A stretch of DNA of 64,000 nucleotides from Bog-532 sp965277615 (lineage in GTDB: Bacteria > Actinomycetota > Actinomycetes > Streptosporangiales > Streptosporangiaceae): positions 310,001 through 374,000 of the forward strand of contig CBDIDG010000003.1 in the NCBI GenBank assembly GCA_965277615.1. The letters run 5' to 3'. Positions 44,650 through 53,468 of the stretch are shown here, in pieces; the first letter of the stretch is position 1, and each line of letters begins with the position of its first letter. The notes under the pieces are model-generated. The model did no database searches, had not been told where the DNA came from, and saw only the letters and a list, made by a program, of their open reading frames with translations. Position numbers and translations under genes: made by a program.

Positions 44650-45066
44650 ATGCGCCTGACGCCGGGCGAGGCCCGCGAGCGGCTCGGTGCGGCCCGGGTG
44701 GCTCGCCTGGCCACCGTGTCGGCCACGGGCCAGCCCCACCTGGTCCCGGTCACCTTCGCCGTCGACGGTGACATGATCTACACCGCCGTCGACCACAAGC
44801 CCAAGACCACCACCCGCCTGCGGCGCCTGGCCAACATCGCCGCTAATCCGCAGGTCACCCTGCTGGCCGACCACTACGCCGACGACTGGGACCAGCTCTG
44901 GTGGGCCCGCGCCGACGGCCACGCCACGGTCCTGACCGGGCCGGCCGACATCGCGTCCCCCGTGGCCCTCCTGGCCGCCCGGTACCCGCAGTATCAGGCC
45001 ACCCCGCCCGCCGGCCCCGTCATCGCCATCACCGTCACCACCTGGACCGCCTGGTCCTACACCTGA
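44650..45066 (+). CDS. PPOX-class (TIGR03668-like) F420/FMN-dependent oxidoreductase
   Basis: The protein has 138 residues with a split-barrel flavin fold: RLATVSATGQPHLVPVTFAV, then YTAVDHKPKTTTRLRRLANI and VTLLADHYADDWDQLWWARA. These match the small PPOX-class proteins of Actinomycetes that use F420 or FMN. The substrate is unknown. ATG 44650 follows GAGGAG very closely, so initiation may be inefficient. Confidence 0.88.
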   Translation: MRLTPGEARERLGAARVARLATVSATGQPHLVPVTFAVDGDMIYTAVDHKPKTTTRLRRLANIAANPQVTLLADHYADDWDQLWWARADGHATVLTGPADIASPVALLAARYPQYQATPPAGPVIAITVTTWTAWSYT

Positions 45067-45105
45067 CCCCGCGAGCCCCGCCGACCCCCTCAGCCCCCGA
45101 GCGCC

Positions 45106-45163
45106 GTGTGGGCAATGCGCCATTCTGCACACCCGGGTGTCGGTGATGGCGCATCGCCCACAC
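45106..45163. repeat. Hairpin element A (REP-like), 18-bp arms
   Basis: GTGTGGGCAATGCGCCAT at 45106-45123 and ATGGCGCATCGCCCACAC at 45146-45163 pair at 17 of 18 positions. The loop contains the perfect palindrome ACACCCGGGTGT. It lies between the convergent PPOX and MFS genes and shares its GGGCAATG(G)CGCC core with element B. Confidence 0.8.
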
Positions 45164-45212
45164 CTCGGACGGCGGTACACCGGGTCCCGGCACCCCGGGC
45201 ATTGACGTACAC

Positions 45213-45264
45213 GGGCAATGGCGCCTTTACCCGTGTTGGAACAAGGGCAAAGGCGCCATTGCCC
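45213..45264. repeat. Hairpin element B (REP-like), 20-bp arms
   Basis: Arms at 45213-45232 and 45245-45264 pair at 19 of 20 positions; the loop GTGTTGGAACAA can itself fold (TGTT/AACA). The single mismatch becomes a G-U pair in the leftward transcript, so the structure best fits termination of the leftward MFS gene, which ends 10 bases away. Bidirectional termination is also possible. Confidence 0.8.
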
Positions 45265-45274
45265 ATGTTGGCCG

Positions 45275-46531
45275 CTAGCTCTGCGGGGGCGGCGGCGGGC
45301 GGAGGGCGGGAGCGATGGCGATGGCCAGGGCGAGGAGGACGGCCACGCAGACCAGGGCGTACCGGACCTCGATGTGATCGCCGAGGAAGCCGATCAGGGG
45401 CGGGCCGCCGAGGAAGGCGCAGTAGCCGATGGACGCGGTGACGCCGACGCGGGGAGCGGCCAGGGCCGGTTCGTCGGCGGCCGCGCTCATGCCGGTCGGG
45501 AAGCCCAGCGAGGTGCCGCCGCCCCACAGCAGCGCGCCGGCGAAGGCGGCGGGCAGGGCCGGGCCGACGATGAACAGGGCCACCCCGGCCACGGCCACGG
45601 CGGCCAGGGCGCGGGTGACCGGGACCCGGCCGTAGCGGTCAATCAGCCCCGCGCCGAACCAGCGGCCGCCGGTCATGGCGGCCAGGAACACCGCGAAGGC
45701 CAGCGTGCCGAGGGTGGCCGGGGCCCGGTAGTCCTCGATGACCGCGACGCTGATCCAGTCGTTGCCGGAGCCCTCGGCGAACGCGAAGGCCAGCACGAAC
45801 ACCCCGATCAGCACGGTCCGGGGCTCCCGCCACGCCGCCAGCGCGCTCCCGGCCCCCGCCCGCGCCCCGGCCGCCGCGCTCCCGGCTCCCGCGCTCCCGG
45901 CCCCGGCCCGCGCCCCGTCTTCCCCCGCCGTATCACCCGCCACATTGGCCACATGGGCCGATTCGGGCACGTCAGCCACGAAGGAGCGGGCCACCACGCA
46001 GACCACCGGGCCCTCCAGCAGGGCGGCCAGCGCGAGGTGCACGGTGACCGGCACCCCGAGGGCGACCGCGACCGCCCCGATCAGGGCGCCGGTCACGGTG
46101 CCGAGGCTCCAGGCGGCGTGAAACCGGGACATGATCGATCGGCCCAGCCGGCGCTCGACCGCAGCGCCCTGGACGTTCATGGCGACGTCCCAGATGCCGG
46201 CCGACACGCCGAAACCGAACAGCCCGGCCGCCACCGGTGCCACCCCGGCCAGGTAACCGAAGGCCACCGTGAGCAGGGAGACCGTGGACAGCATCGCCAT
46301 CGCCATCGCGGTGCGCCGGGAGCCCCATCGCGCCACGATCGTCCCGGCCAGCGGCAGCGACACCACCGAGCCGGCCGCGATGGCCAGCAGCAGCAGCCCT
46401 AGGGCCGACGGGTCGAGGTCCAGGTGCTGCTTGACCTGGGGGATACGTGACGCCCAGCTGGCGAAGCCGAAGCCCGACACCGCGAACACGAGGTAGGTGG
46501 ACCGGGTCGCCGCCTGGACCGGACCGGTCAA
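45275..46531 (-). CDS. MFS transporter
   Basis: The protein has 418 residues with about twelve hydrophobic segments. The loop 2-3 signature is VARWGSRRTAMAMAML, and FGFGVSAGIWDVAMNVQGAA with RRLGRSIMSRFHAAWSLGT resembles the FucP/YbjJ-like MFS group. The central loop carries an Ala/Gly repeat (AGAGSAGAGSAAAGARAG). The start is TTG 46531 with no good ribosome site, so the N-terminus is uncertain. The substrate is unknown. Confidence 0.85.
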   Translation of the reverse strand: MTGPVQAATRSTYLVFAVSGFGFASWASRIPQVKQHLDLDPSALGLLLLAIAAGSVVSLPLAGTIVARWGSRRTAMAMAMLSTVSLLTVAFGYLAGVAPVAAGLFGFGVSAGIWDVAMNVQGAAVERRLGRSIMSRFHAAWSLGTVTGALIGAVAVALGVPVTVHLALAALLEGPVVCVVARSFVADVPESAHVANVAGDTAGEDGARAGAGSAGAGSAAAGARAGAGSALAAWREPRTVLIGVFVLAFAFAEGSGNDWISVAVIEDYRAPATLGTLAFAVFLAAMTGGRWFGAGLIDRYGRVPVTRALAAVAVAGVALFIVGPALPAAFAGALLWGGGTSLGFPTGMSAAADEPALAAPRVGVTASIGYCAFLGGPPLIGFLGDHIEVRYALVCVAVLLALAIAIAPALRPPPPPQS

Positions 46532-46591
46532 CGGGACACCACACCCCTAGCATATGAAGATCTGCTAGCCACGCGCCTGGACGGGGAGACC

Positions 46592-47809
46592 ATGTTTCAC
46601 GTTGACTCCGAGGTCGGCCGCTTGCGGCAGGTGATCCTGCACCGCCCTGACCTCGAACTGAAGCGACTGACCCCGGACAACGCGTCGGACCTGCTGTTCG
46701 ACGACGTGCTCTGGGTGAGCCGGGCCCAGGAGGAGCACGACGCCTTCGCCGGGGCGTTGCGCTCCCGCGGGGTGACCGTGCACTACTACAGCGACCTGCT
46801 GACCCAGACGCTGGACATCCCCGAGGCGCGGGCCTGGATCCTGGACCGGGTGTTCGACCCCCGCTGGCAGGGGCCGCTGGCGGCGGCTACGCTGCGGGCC
46901 ACGATGGCCTGGCTGGACTCGCCCCGGCTGGCCCAGTTCCTGGCGGGCGGGATCACCAAACGGGAGATCTCCGAGTTCGGCCCGGAGCCCAAGAGCATCG
47001 CCTTCCACTCGCTCGACCCGGACGGCTTCGTGCTGCCCCCGCTGCCGAACCTGCTCTACCAGCGGGACACCTCGGCCTGGATCTACCGCGGGGTGTCGGT
47101 CAACGCCATGCGCCTCAAGGCCCGGATGGGCGAGACCGTCTACGACGAGGCCATCTACCGCTGGCACCCGATGTTCGCCGGGACGGACTTCGAGATCTGG
47201 TACCACGGTGCCGACGCCGAGCCCGCCACCATCGAGGGCGGCGACATCCTGGTCATCGGCCACGGCGCAGTGCTGGTCGGGATGAGCGAGCGGACCACCC
47301 CGCAGGCCGTGGAGCTGGTGGCGCACCGGCTGTTCGAGACCGGGGCGGCCCGCTGCCTGGTGGCCATCGACATGCCGAAACAGCGGGCCTTCATGCACCT
47401 GGACACCCTGTTCACCATGGCCGATTACGGCGTCTTCACCAAGTACGCAGGCATGGGCATGCTGCCGTCGTACACGGTCGAGCCGGGTGCGCTGCGCGAC
47501 GAGCTCAAGGTCACCGAGCATCCGCCCGAGGACATGCACAAGGCCATCGCCGCCGCCCTGGAGCTGCCCGCGATCACCGTGCTGACCGCGTTCCAGGACG
47601 TGCACGCCGCGCTGCGCGAGCAGTGGGACGACGGCTGCAACGTGCTCGCGGTCGAGCCCGGGGTGGTCGTGGCCTACGAGCGCAACGTCACCACCAACAT
47701 CTACCTGCAGGACCACGGCATCGAGGTCATCCCCGTCCCCGGCGGCGAGCTGGGCCGGGGCCGCGGCGGCCCCCGCTGCATGACCTGCCCCATCGAGCGC
47801 GACGCCTAA
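46592..47809 (+). CDS. arcA: Arginine deiminase
   Basis: ArcA hydrolyses arginine to citrulline and ammonia. The 405-residue protein shows VGRLRQVILHRPDLELKRLT, PNLLYQRDTSAWIYRGVSVN, the catalytic-core EGGDILVIGHGAVLVGMSER, FMHLDTLFTM with the active-site His, and the nucleophile Cys in GRGRGGPRCMTCP. No arcB or arcC lies nearby, so energy yield through carbamoyl phosphate is not shown here. ATG follows GGGGAG closely. Confidence 0.95.
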   Translation: MFHVDSEVGRLRQVILHRPDLELKRLTPDNASDLLFDDVLWVSRAQEEHDAFAGALRSRGVTVHYYSDLLTQTLDIPEARAWILDRVFDPRWQGPLAAATLRATMAWLDSPRLAQFLAGGITKREISEFGPEPKSIAFHSLDPDGFVLPPLPNLLYQRDTSAWIYRGVSVNAMRLKARMGETVYDEAIYRWHPMFAGTDFEIWYHGADAEPATIEGGDILVIGHGAVLVGMSERTTPQAVELVAHRLFETGAARCLVAIDMPKQRAFMHLDTLFTMADYGVFTKYAGMGMLPSYTVEPGALRDELKVTEHPPEDMHKAIAAALELPAITVLTAFQDVHAALREQWDDGCNVLAVEPGVVVAYERNVTTNIYLQDHGIEVIPVPGGELGRGRGGPRCMTCPIERDA

Positions 47810-47841
47810 GGGCAGTGCCAGCTAGGGACAGTGCCAGCTAG
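47807..47841. repeat. 16-bp tandem repeat between arcA and the serine hydrolase
   Basis: Units of the form (T/C)TAGGGACAGTGCCAGC put TAA at 47807, TAG at 47823 and TAG at 47839. The first ends arcA; the third (CTA 47838-47840) ends the leftward hydrolase gene. The spacing again gives stops in all three frames. Confidence 0.85.
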
Positions 47842-49274
47842 GGGCAGGCCAGGTCGGCCAGATGGCCCGCGAACAGAGGCGGGATCCGCCAGGTCGCGGT
47901 GGCGGTGTGGCCGTCCGGGTGCAGCTCGATGTCCATCCGGTGCGGCGTCTCCAGGAAGATGACCTCCAGCCGCAAGGCGCCGTCGACCCATCCGCCCGAG
48001 GCTGCGACCGGGATCTGGCCGCCGCGCTGGTCAGCCGGGCTGGATACCGCCCACGTGCCCGCGCCGACGCCGAACGTCATCGCGTTGTCGGCCTCGGCCA
48101 GCGTCACCGTCCAGCCCTCGCCCCGTGGCTCCACCGACACCGAGTCCAGGGTGGTGGCCAGCTCTCCGCCCACCCCCACCACCGGAAACGGAGCGCCGGC
48201 CACGTCGCTCGCCGGGGCCGGGGCGGAGCCGGCCGGGCAGGCCGGCAGCGCGAGCCCGGCCAGCCGGGCGCTGAGCTCCTCCTGTGCAGCACCATCGCCA
48301 CTGGCGCCCAGCCCTGGCAGCAGGTGGGCCCACAGGGCGTCCAGCACCGCCTGCATGTCCCAGGTCGCGGCGGTGATGGCCACCACCGTGTCCTGCTCCG
48401 GCAGCACCACGCAGAACTGCCCGAACGCCCCGTCGCCGCGGTACCCGTGCCGGGACATCCAGAACTGGAAGCCGTAGCCCTGGCGCCAGTCCGGGTTCTC
48501 CCGGTCCGGGTTGGCCACCTGCTGGCTGGTGGCCTGGGCCACCCAGTCGGCGGGCAGCAGCTGGCGCCCGTCCCAGCGGCCGTCCTGCAGGTAGAGCAGG
48601 CCCAGCTTGGCGACGTCCTCGGTCCGGGCGAACAGCCCGCTGAAGCCCTGCTGCCGGCCGGGCGGCCAGGTCTGCCAGCCGACCGGGCCGATGCCCAGCG
48701 GGTCGAACAGGCGGGGCCGCAGGTACTCGGTCAGCGAGAGGCCCGAGTTGCGCTGGACGATGCTGCCCAGCGTGTAGGTGCAGGGCTGGCTGTATTCGAA
48801 CAGCGTGCCCGGCTCCTGGTCCGGCGGGATGAGCAGGAATCCGCGCACCGGCTCGTCCGGGTCGCGGTCCAGTGCTTCGGCCCGCATGTCGCGGTTGTGG
48901 CCGCTGGCCATGGCGGCCACGTGCCGGACCCGGATGGCCCGGCTGCGAGGGTCGGTGATGTCGGCCTCGAACTCGGGGAAGTGCTTCACCACCGGGTCGT
49001 CCAGGTCCAGCAGTCCCTCGGCCCGGGCCAACCCGGCCGCGGTGGAGGTGAAGCTCTTGCTCAGCGAGTACAGGAAGTGCCGCCGGTCGGCGCCGTACGG
49101 GGCCCACCAGCCTTCCGCGATCACCTGCCCGTGCCGCACCACCATCAGGCTGTGCATCTCGACGTCGGGCCGGGACTCGACCGCGTCCAGAAAGGCGAGG
49201 ATGGCGGCCGGGTCGGTCTGCTGGCCGGCCGGTGTGCTCCGGGGCAGGGAACGGGGTGGCGAGGAGAGGCTCAT
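47838..49274 (-). CDS. Serine hydrolase (class C beta-lactamase family)
   Basis: The protein has 478 residues. The nucleophile motif SLSKSF (SxxK) is at about 70-75, the second motif FEYSQPCTYTLG (YxN-like, with Ser/Gln) follows, and HGYRGDGAFGQFC supplies the HxG-like third motif. The C-terminal 130 residues form an extra beta domain. No signal peptide is visible, so it is cytoplasmic. The likely role is an esterase or peptidase rather than a secreted beta-lactamase. Confidence 0.88.
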   Translation of the reverse strand: MSLSSPPRSLPRSTPAGQQTDPAAILAFLDAVESRPDVEMHSLMVVRHGQVIAEGWWAPYGADRRHFLYSLSKSFTSTAAGLARAEGLLDLDDPVVKHFPEFEADITDPRSRAIRVRHVAAMASGHNRDMRAEALDRDPDEPVRGFLLIPPDQEPGTLFEYSQPCTYTLGSIVQRNSGLSLTEYLRPRLFDPLGIGPVGWQTWPPGRQQGFSGLFARTEDVAKLGLLYLQDGRWDGRQLLPADWVAQATSQQVANPDRENPDWRQGYGFQFWMSRHGYRGDGAFGQFCVVLPEQDTVVAITAATWDMQAVLDALWAHLLPGLGASGDGAAQEELSARLAGLALPACPAGSAPAPASDVAGAPFPVVGVGGELATTLDSVSVEPRGEGWTVTLAEADNAMTFGVGAGTWAVSSPADQRGGQIPVAASGGWVDGALRLEVIFLETPHRMDIELHPDGHTATATWRIPPLFAGHLADLACP

Positions 49275-49377
49275 GCTGCTGAGCCTAATTAAGAGATGGG
49301 TTAATGCTGGCTCGTGCCGACCGCAGGCGCCGAGTTAGAGTCGCTAGACACGCAACCCGGCTGGAGGGACGCCCGTC

Positions 49378-49653
49378 ATGGACGCAGAAAGCGCTGAGGC
49401 GCTGGAAGTACTTCGGGACGTGTGGCGGGCCCAGGCGCAGACCGTGGCCGACCTGGACGACAGTTGCGAGTCGCACTGCCGGAAGATGACCGACGCCGGG
49501 GTCGGCTTCGACGACTACGCCGCCGGGGACGAGACGGACCGGATGGCGGCGTGGCGGGCCCGGCTGGAGCGTGAGGGCAAGCTCGGCTCGGCCGGCAGCC
49601 TGCGCGACCTCATGCTGCGCCCAGGCCAGACCGTCGACGGCACCCGCGGCTGA
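49378..49653 (+). CDS. Small hypothetical protein at the head of the cox operon
   Basis: This 91-residue acidic, helical protein has GGAGG ten bases before its ATG. The sequence (SAEALEVLRDVWRAQAQTVA; SCESHCRKMTDAGVGFDDYA) has two closely spaced cysteines and no recognised domain. It ends 23 bases before coxD, so it is probably co-transcribed with the CO dehydrogenase genes. Confidence 0.65.
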   Translation: MDAESAEALEVLRDVWRAQAQTVADLDDSCESHCRKMTDAGVGFDDYAAGDETDRMAAWRARLEREGKLGSAGSLRDLMLRPGQTVDGTRG

Positions 49654-49676
49654 GCACGGACCGACCCGAGCACCTG

Positions 49677-50588
49677 GTGGAATACCCAGCAACCGTCGCC
49701 GAGCTCACCCGGCACCTGCGGGAGGGGGGCTACCTGGCCGACCGCGGGCTCGCCACCACCCTGCTGCTGTCGCTTTCCCTGCGCAGGCCCGTGCTGCTGG
49801 AAGGCGAGGTCGGCGTGGGCAAGACGGAGGTGGCCAAGGTGCTCGCCGCCGTCTTCGGGCGCAGGCTGATCCGGCTGCAGTGCTACGAGGGCATCACCAC
49901 CAGCCAGGCCCTGTACGAGTGGGACTACGCCCGCCAGATGCTGCAGATCAGGGCGCTGTCGGCCGCCCAGGCGACCGAGGCGGCCCAGGCGGCCGAAGCG
50001 GCCCAGGCGGCCGATGCGCCGTCCATCGACCAGCTCTTCGGGCCGAAGTTCCTGCTGGAGCGGCCGCTGCTGGAGGCGGTCCGGCAGGGCGACCGGGCGG
50101 TCCTGCTGATCGACGAGGTCGACCGGGCCGACGACGAGTTCGAGGCGTTCCTGCTCGAGGTGCTGTCTGACTTCCAGATCAGCATCCCGGAAGTGGGCAC
50201 GATCAAAGCCGATTCCAGCCCGGTCGTCATCTTGACCTCCAACCGGACCAGGGAACTGCACGACGCGCTGCGCCGCCGGTGCCTCTACCACTGGATCGGC
50301 TACCCGACGGCGGAGCGCGAGGCCGAGATCGTGGCTGTCCGCGAGCCCGGCGCCGCCGGTCAGCTCACCGGGAAGGTCGTGGCGGCCGTGCAGCGGCTGC
50401 GCGAACTGGACCTGGCCAAGCCGCCCGGGGTGGCCGAGACGATCGACTGGGTCCGCACGCTCGGCGTGCTCGGCCAGGCCGAGCTGACGGCGGACGCCGC
50501 CCGCGACACCCTGGGCGCGGTGGTCAAGGACCGCGACGACCTCGACCTGGTGCAGGACAACCTGGCCGAGATCATCTCCGGTGCCTAA
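49677..50588 (+). CDS. coxD: MoxR-type AAA+ ATPase CoxD
   Basis: CoxD is required for maturation of the Mo-Cu active site of CO dehydrogenase. From GTG 49677 the protein has 303 residues, with Walker A EGEVGVGKT (42-50), Walker B LLIDEVDRA, sensor 1 VVILTSNRTRE and the arginine finger in ALRRRC. Residues about 97-114 are three copies of AQA(T/A)EA encoded by 18-bp repeats. The stop overlaps the coxE start by 8 bases. Confidence 0.92.
   Translation: MEYPATVAELTRHLREGGYLADRGLATTLLLSLSLRRPVLLEGEVGVGKTEVAKVLAAVFGRRLIRLQCYEGITTSQALYEWDYARQMLQIRALSAAQATEAAQAAEAAQAADAPSIDQLFGPKFLLERPLLEAVRQGDRAVLLIDEVDRADDEFEAFLLEVLSDFQISIPEVGTIKADSSPVVILTSNRTRELHDALRRRCLYHWIGYPTAEREAEIVAVREPGAAGQLTGKVVAAVQRLRELDLAKPPGVAETIDWVRTLGVLGQAELTADAARDTLGAVVKDRDDLDLVQDNLAEIISGA
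49965..50018. repeat. 18-bp in-frame triplication in coxD
   Basis: Units begin at 49965, 49983 and 50001, each GCCCAGGCG(G/A)CCGA-GCG, encoding AQATEA, AQAAEA and AQAADA. They sit in an insertion that most MoxR proteins lack. Confidence 0.85.
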
Positions 50589-51759
50589 TCCAGTCGGCAC
50601 AGCTCCAGCCGGCCCAGCTCCAGACCGGCTGACCAGCGTCCTGCTCGGCTTCGGTCGCGAGCTGCGGGCGGCCGGGCTGCGGGTCGGCACCGGGGACGTG
50701 CTCAGCTATCTCGCCGCCATGACGCCACTCGACCCGGCCGACCTGCTCGACCTGTACTGGGCCGGGCGGGCCACGCTGGTCAGCCGCCACGAGGACGAAC
50801 CCGTCTACGACCGGGTCTTCCGCGAGTACTTCCTGGCCGAGGACGGGCCGGCCCGCGGCCAGCTGACCGTCAGCGCCGAGTCGGTGGCCAAGGCTCAGGC
50901 CGAACTGGTGCTGCCCGGCACCGAGCCGCCCGATCAGCAACAGGACGAGGAGCGCCCGGTCCTGGGCTGGATGGCGTCCGACGTGGACGCGCTGAAGCAC
51001 CGCTCGTTCACCACGTGCACGCCGGAAGAACTCGCCGCCCTGCGCCGGATCATGACCAGGATGCGGCTGACGCCGCCGCGTCGCCGCACCCGGCGGACCC
51101 AGCCGGCCCGGGCCGGGACGGAGCCCGACCTGCGCGCGACGATCAGGGCGTCGATGCGGATGCACGGGGAGCCACCGGGCCAGCTGTACTTCCGGCAGCG
51201 CAAGACCAAGCTGCGGCCGCTGATCCTGGTCCTCGACGTGTCCGGGTCGATGACGGCCTACTCCCGGCACCTGCTCCAGTTCGCCCACACGGCCCGGCAC
51301 GCGGCCAAGCAGGCCCAGGGCGGCCGGGTCGAGGTGTTCTGCTTCGGCAGCAGGCTGACCCGCATCACCCGGGAGCTGACCTCCCAGCGGGTCGACAGTG
51401 CCCTGGACGAGGCGGCCCGGACCGTGGCCGACTGGGACGGCGGCACCAGGATCGGCTCGTCGCTCGATGAGCTCGTGCGCACCTGGGGCCGGGGCGGTCT
51501 GTGCCGCGGGGGAGTGGTGGTCATCTGCTCCGACGGGCTCGACCGCGGCGACCCCGAGGTGCTCGCGCTGGCCATGGAGCGCCTGGCCCGGCTGTGCCAT
51601 CGCATCGTCTGGCTCAACCCGCACAAGGGCGACGATCCGGATTTCCGGCCCAGCTCGCTGGGCATGATGGTGGCGGCACCGCATATCGACCTGCTGCTGT
51701 CCGGGCACGACCTGGCCAGCCTGGAAGAGCTGGCCGCCGCCCTCCCCGCCCTGAATTAG
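50581..51759 (+). CDS. coxE: VWA-domain protein CoxE
   Basis: CoxE works with the CoxD ATPase in CO dehydrogenase maturation. The 392-residue protein starts at GTG 50581. The N-terminal helical part is followed by a VWA domain with a complete MIDAS: DVSGSM (D219, S221, S223), GGTRIGSSLDEL and ICSDGLDRGD. A basic stretch RLTPPRRRTRRT precedes the VWA domain. Confidence 0.92.
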   Translation: MPNPVGTAPAGPAPDRLTSVLLGFGRELRAAGLRVGTGDVLSYLAAMTPLDPADLLDLYWAGRATLVSRHEDEPVYDRVFREYFLAEDGPARGQLTVSAESVAKAQAELVLPGTEPPDQQQDEERPVLGWMASDVDALKHRSFTTCTPEELAALRRIMTRMRLTPPRRRTRRTQPARAGTEPDLRATIRASMRMHGEPPGQLYFRQRKTKLRPLILVLDVSGSMTAYSRHLLQFAHTARHAAKQAQGGRVEVFCFGSRLTRITRELTSQRVDSALDEAARTVADWDGGTRIGSSLDELVRTWGRGGLCRGGVVVICSDGLDRGDPEVLALAMERLARLCHRIVWLNPHKGDDPDFRPSSLGMMVAAPHIDLLLSGHDLASLEELAAALPALN

Positions 51760-51772
51760 GAGAGCACCCACC

Positions 51773-52213
51773 ATGATCCGGCTCGGCTCGCTGGCCGGCT
51801 ACCCGTTCGAGGGGCCGCGGCTGCTCGGTGGCTGGACCCCGCCGCCGGTGGCGGCGGTCTACGCCGTCATGTACAAGCCGGAGCCGAGCAAGAAACCGGA
51901 GAACTATGCCGTCATCTACGTCGGCCACGCCGACGACCTGTCGGCCGAGCGGTTCCCGTTCCGGCATCCGCGCGCCGCATGCTGGATCAAGCGGGCCGGA
52001 TCCAAGTGGAAGGTCTACGTCGGCTGCTTCGAGGCGCCCGGCGGGACCCGGGCGCACCGCGAGCAGATCGCCCGGGAGCTGATCGCGGTCTACCGGCCGA
52101 GCTGCAACCCCCAGCAGTACGACCACACCTGGAAGGACGAGTGGATCGGCGAGTACTCGGCCGCGCCCACGACCGCCCCGGTGCAGCGCCGTGGCCCCGA
52201 TCAGCGGCCGTAG
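51773..52213 (+). CDS. GIY-YIG-like protein in the cox operon
   Basis: The protein has 146 residues; ATG follows AGGAGAG. VAAVYAVMY and AVIYVGHADDLSAERFPFRH correspond to the VY/YVG strands and following helix of GIY-YIG folds. REQIARELIAVYRPSCNPQQ matches the conserved glutamate helix. Versions like this often occur as stand-alone proteins with no proven nuclease activity. Why one lies between coxE and coxM is unclear. Confidence 0.7.
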   Translation: MIRLGSLAGYPFEGPRLLGGWTPPPVAAVYAVMYKPEPSKKPENYAVIYVGHADDLSAERFPFRHPRAACWIKRAGSKWKVYVGCFEAPGGTRAHREQIARELIAVYRPSCNPQQYDHTWKDEWIGEYSAAPTTAPVQRRGPDQRP

Positions 52214-52296
52214 CCACGTAGTCGGCCGCCGGGGCCGATTAAGCGACACCTTATTCCGCTGTTGCGGCCCGGTTAGGGCTGAGTAACGATCACGGC

Positions 52297-52575
52297 ATGC
52301 CAATCGAGTCCGACGGACACAGCAAGGACAATCCACGGCTGTTCGAGCTGATCGAGGACGCGCCCAAGACCGGCAAGAGCCCCACGGTCTGGGCCTGGCC
52401 CCAGCTCGTCGATTACCTCAAGATCGCCGGGCAGCCGGTCTCGGGGCCGTGGCCGCCGCACCAGGAGCCGCGCCCCGACCCCGACTACGAGTCGGGCCCG
52501 CAGGCCGTCCCGGACCCGCACTCGCAGACAGGCCCGCACTCGCAGGCAGGCCCGGACTCCGAGCGGGAGGACTGA
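52297..52575 (+). CDS. Small acidic Pro-rich hypothetical protein
   Basis: The protein has 92 residues. The N-terminal part (LFELIEDAPKTGKSPTVWAW, PQLVDYLKIAGQPVSGPWPP) may be folded; the tail is Pro/Asp/Ser-rich with HSQTGPHSQAGP. It ends directly at the coxM start, so the two are likely co-translated. No family is recognised. Confidence 0.6.
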   Translation: MPIESDGHSKDNPRLFELIEDAPKTGKSPTVWAWPQLVDYLKIAGQPVSGPWPPHQEPRPDPDYESGPQAVPDPHSQTGPHSQAGPDSERED

Positions 52576-53466
52576 ATGTTCCCCTCCCGGTTCCGTTACG
52601 AGGCGCCCCGCTCGCTGGACGAGGCGATCGGCATCCTGACTGACGGCGGCGACTACGCCAAGGTGCTGGCGGGCGGCCAGAGCCTGGTGCCGATGATGAA
52701 GCTGCGCTTCGCCTCGCCGGAGCTGATCGTCGACATCAACAACCTGCCCGGCCTGGACTACCACCAGGCCGCCCCCGACGGCAGCCTGCACATCGGCGCC
52801 CTCTGCCGTCACGCCGACCTGGAGTTCTCCGGCCTGCTCCCGGGCACCCAGCCGACGATGACCGCGGCCGCGCCGCTGGTCGCCGACCCCCTGGTTCGCA
52901 ACCGGGGGACGCTGGTCGGGTCGCTCTGCCACGCCGACCCGCAGGGCGACTGGGCCTCGGTGCTGCTGTCGCTGGGCGGCTCGGTGGTGGCCCAGGGCCC
53001 GCGCGGCCGGCGCGAGATCCCGCTCGATGGGTTCGTGACCGGCCCGTTCCAGAACGTACTGGAGCACGACGAGATCGCGGTCGAGGCCGTGGTCCCGCCG
53101 GCCCGGGGCGTCCGGGCGGGCGGCTATCTGAAGCTGGAGCGGCGCGTGGGCGACTTCGCCACCGTGGGGGTGGCGGTCTCGATCGAGACCGCGGGGGCCG
53201 AGGTGGTCCGGGCCGGCATCGCGCTCACCGGGGTGGGCGGGTCCACTATCGGCGCCACCGAGGCCGCCGCCGTGCTGACCGGCGGGCCGCTGACCGACGG
53301 CAGCATCGCCGAGGCCGCCGACCTGGCCGCCCGGGCGGCGCAGCCGCGGACCGACCACCGGGGCTCGGCCGAGTACAAGCGCCAGCTGGTACGGGTCTTC
53401 GTCACCCGCATCCTCCGCGGGACCACGGCCGCGGCCCAGGCCCAGGCCCAGGAAAGGGCGGCTTGA
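52576..53466 (+). CDS. coxM: CO dehydrogenase FAD-binding subunit CoxM
   Basis: CoxM takes electrons from the Fe-S subunit and passes them on to the respiratory chain. The 296-residue protein has the FAD motif AGGQSLVPMMKLR and the second motif VRNRGTLVGSLCHADPQGDW. RAGGYLKLERRVGDFATVGV is typical of the C-terminal half. The stop overlaps the region just before coxS. Confidence 0.94.
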   Translation: MFPSRFRYEAPRSLDEAIGILTDGGDYAKVLAGGQSLVPMMKLRFASPELIVDINNLPGLDYHQAAPDGSLHIGALCRHADLEFSGLLPGTQPTMTAAAPLVADPLVRNRGTLVGSLCHADPQGDWASVLLSLGGSVVAQGPRGRREIPLDGFVTGPFQNVLEHDEIAVEAVVPPARGVRAGGYLKLERRVGDFATVGVAVSIETAGAEVVRAGIALTGVGGSTIGATEAAAVLTGGPLTDGSIAEAADLAARAAQPRTDHRGSAEYKRQLVRVFVTRILRGTTAAAQAQAQERAA

Positions 53467-53468
53467 TC

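Noticed and set aside
45106..45264. Riboswitch or structured RNA reading of the twin hairpins
   Set aside because: They lie at the 3' ends of two convergent genes, not in a leader, and are simple inverted repeats.
47838..49274. Antibiotic-resistance beta-lactamase
   Set aside because: SxxK is present but there is no signal peptide and the family is dominated by esterases and peptidases, so no resistance claim is justified.
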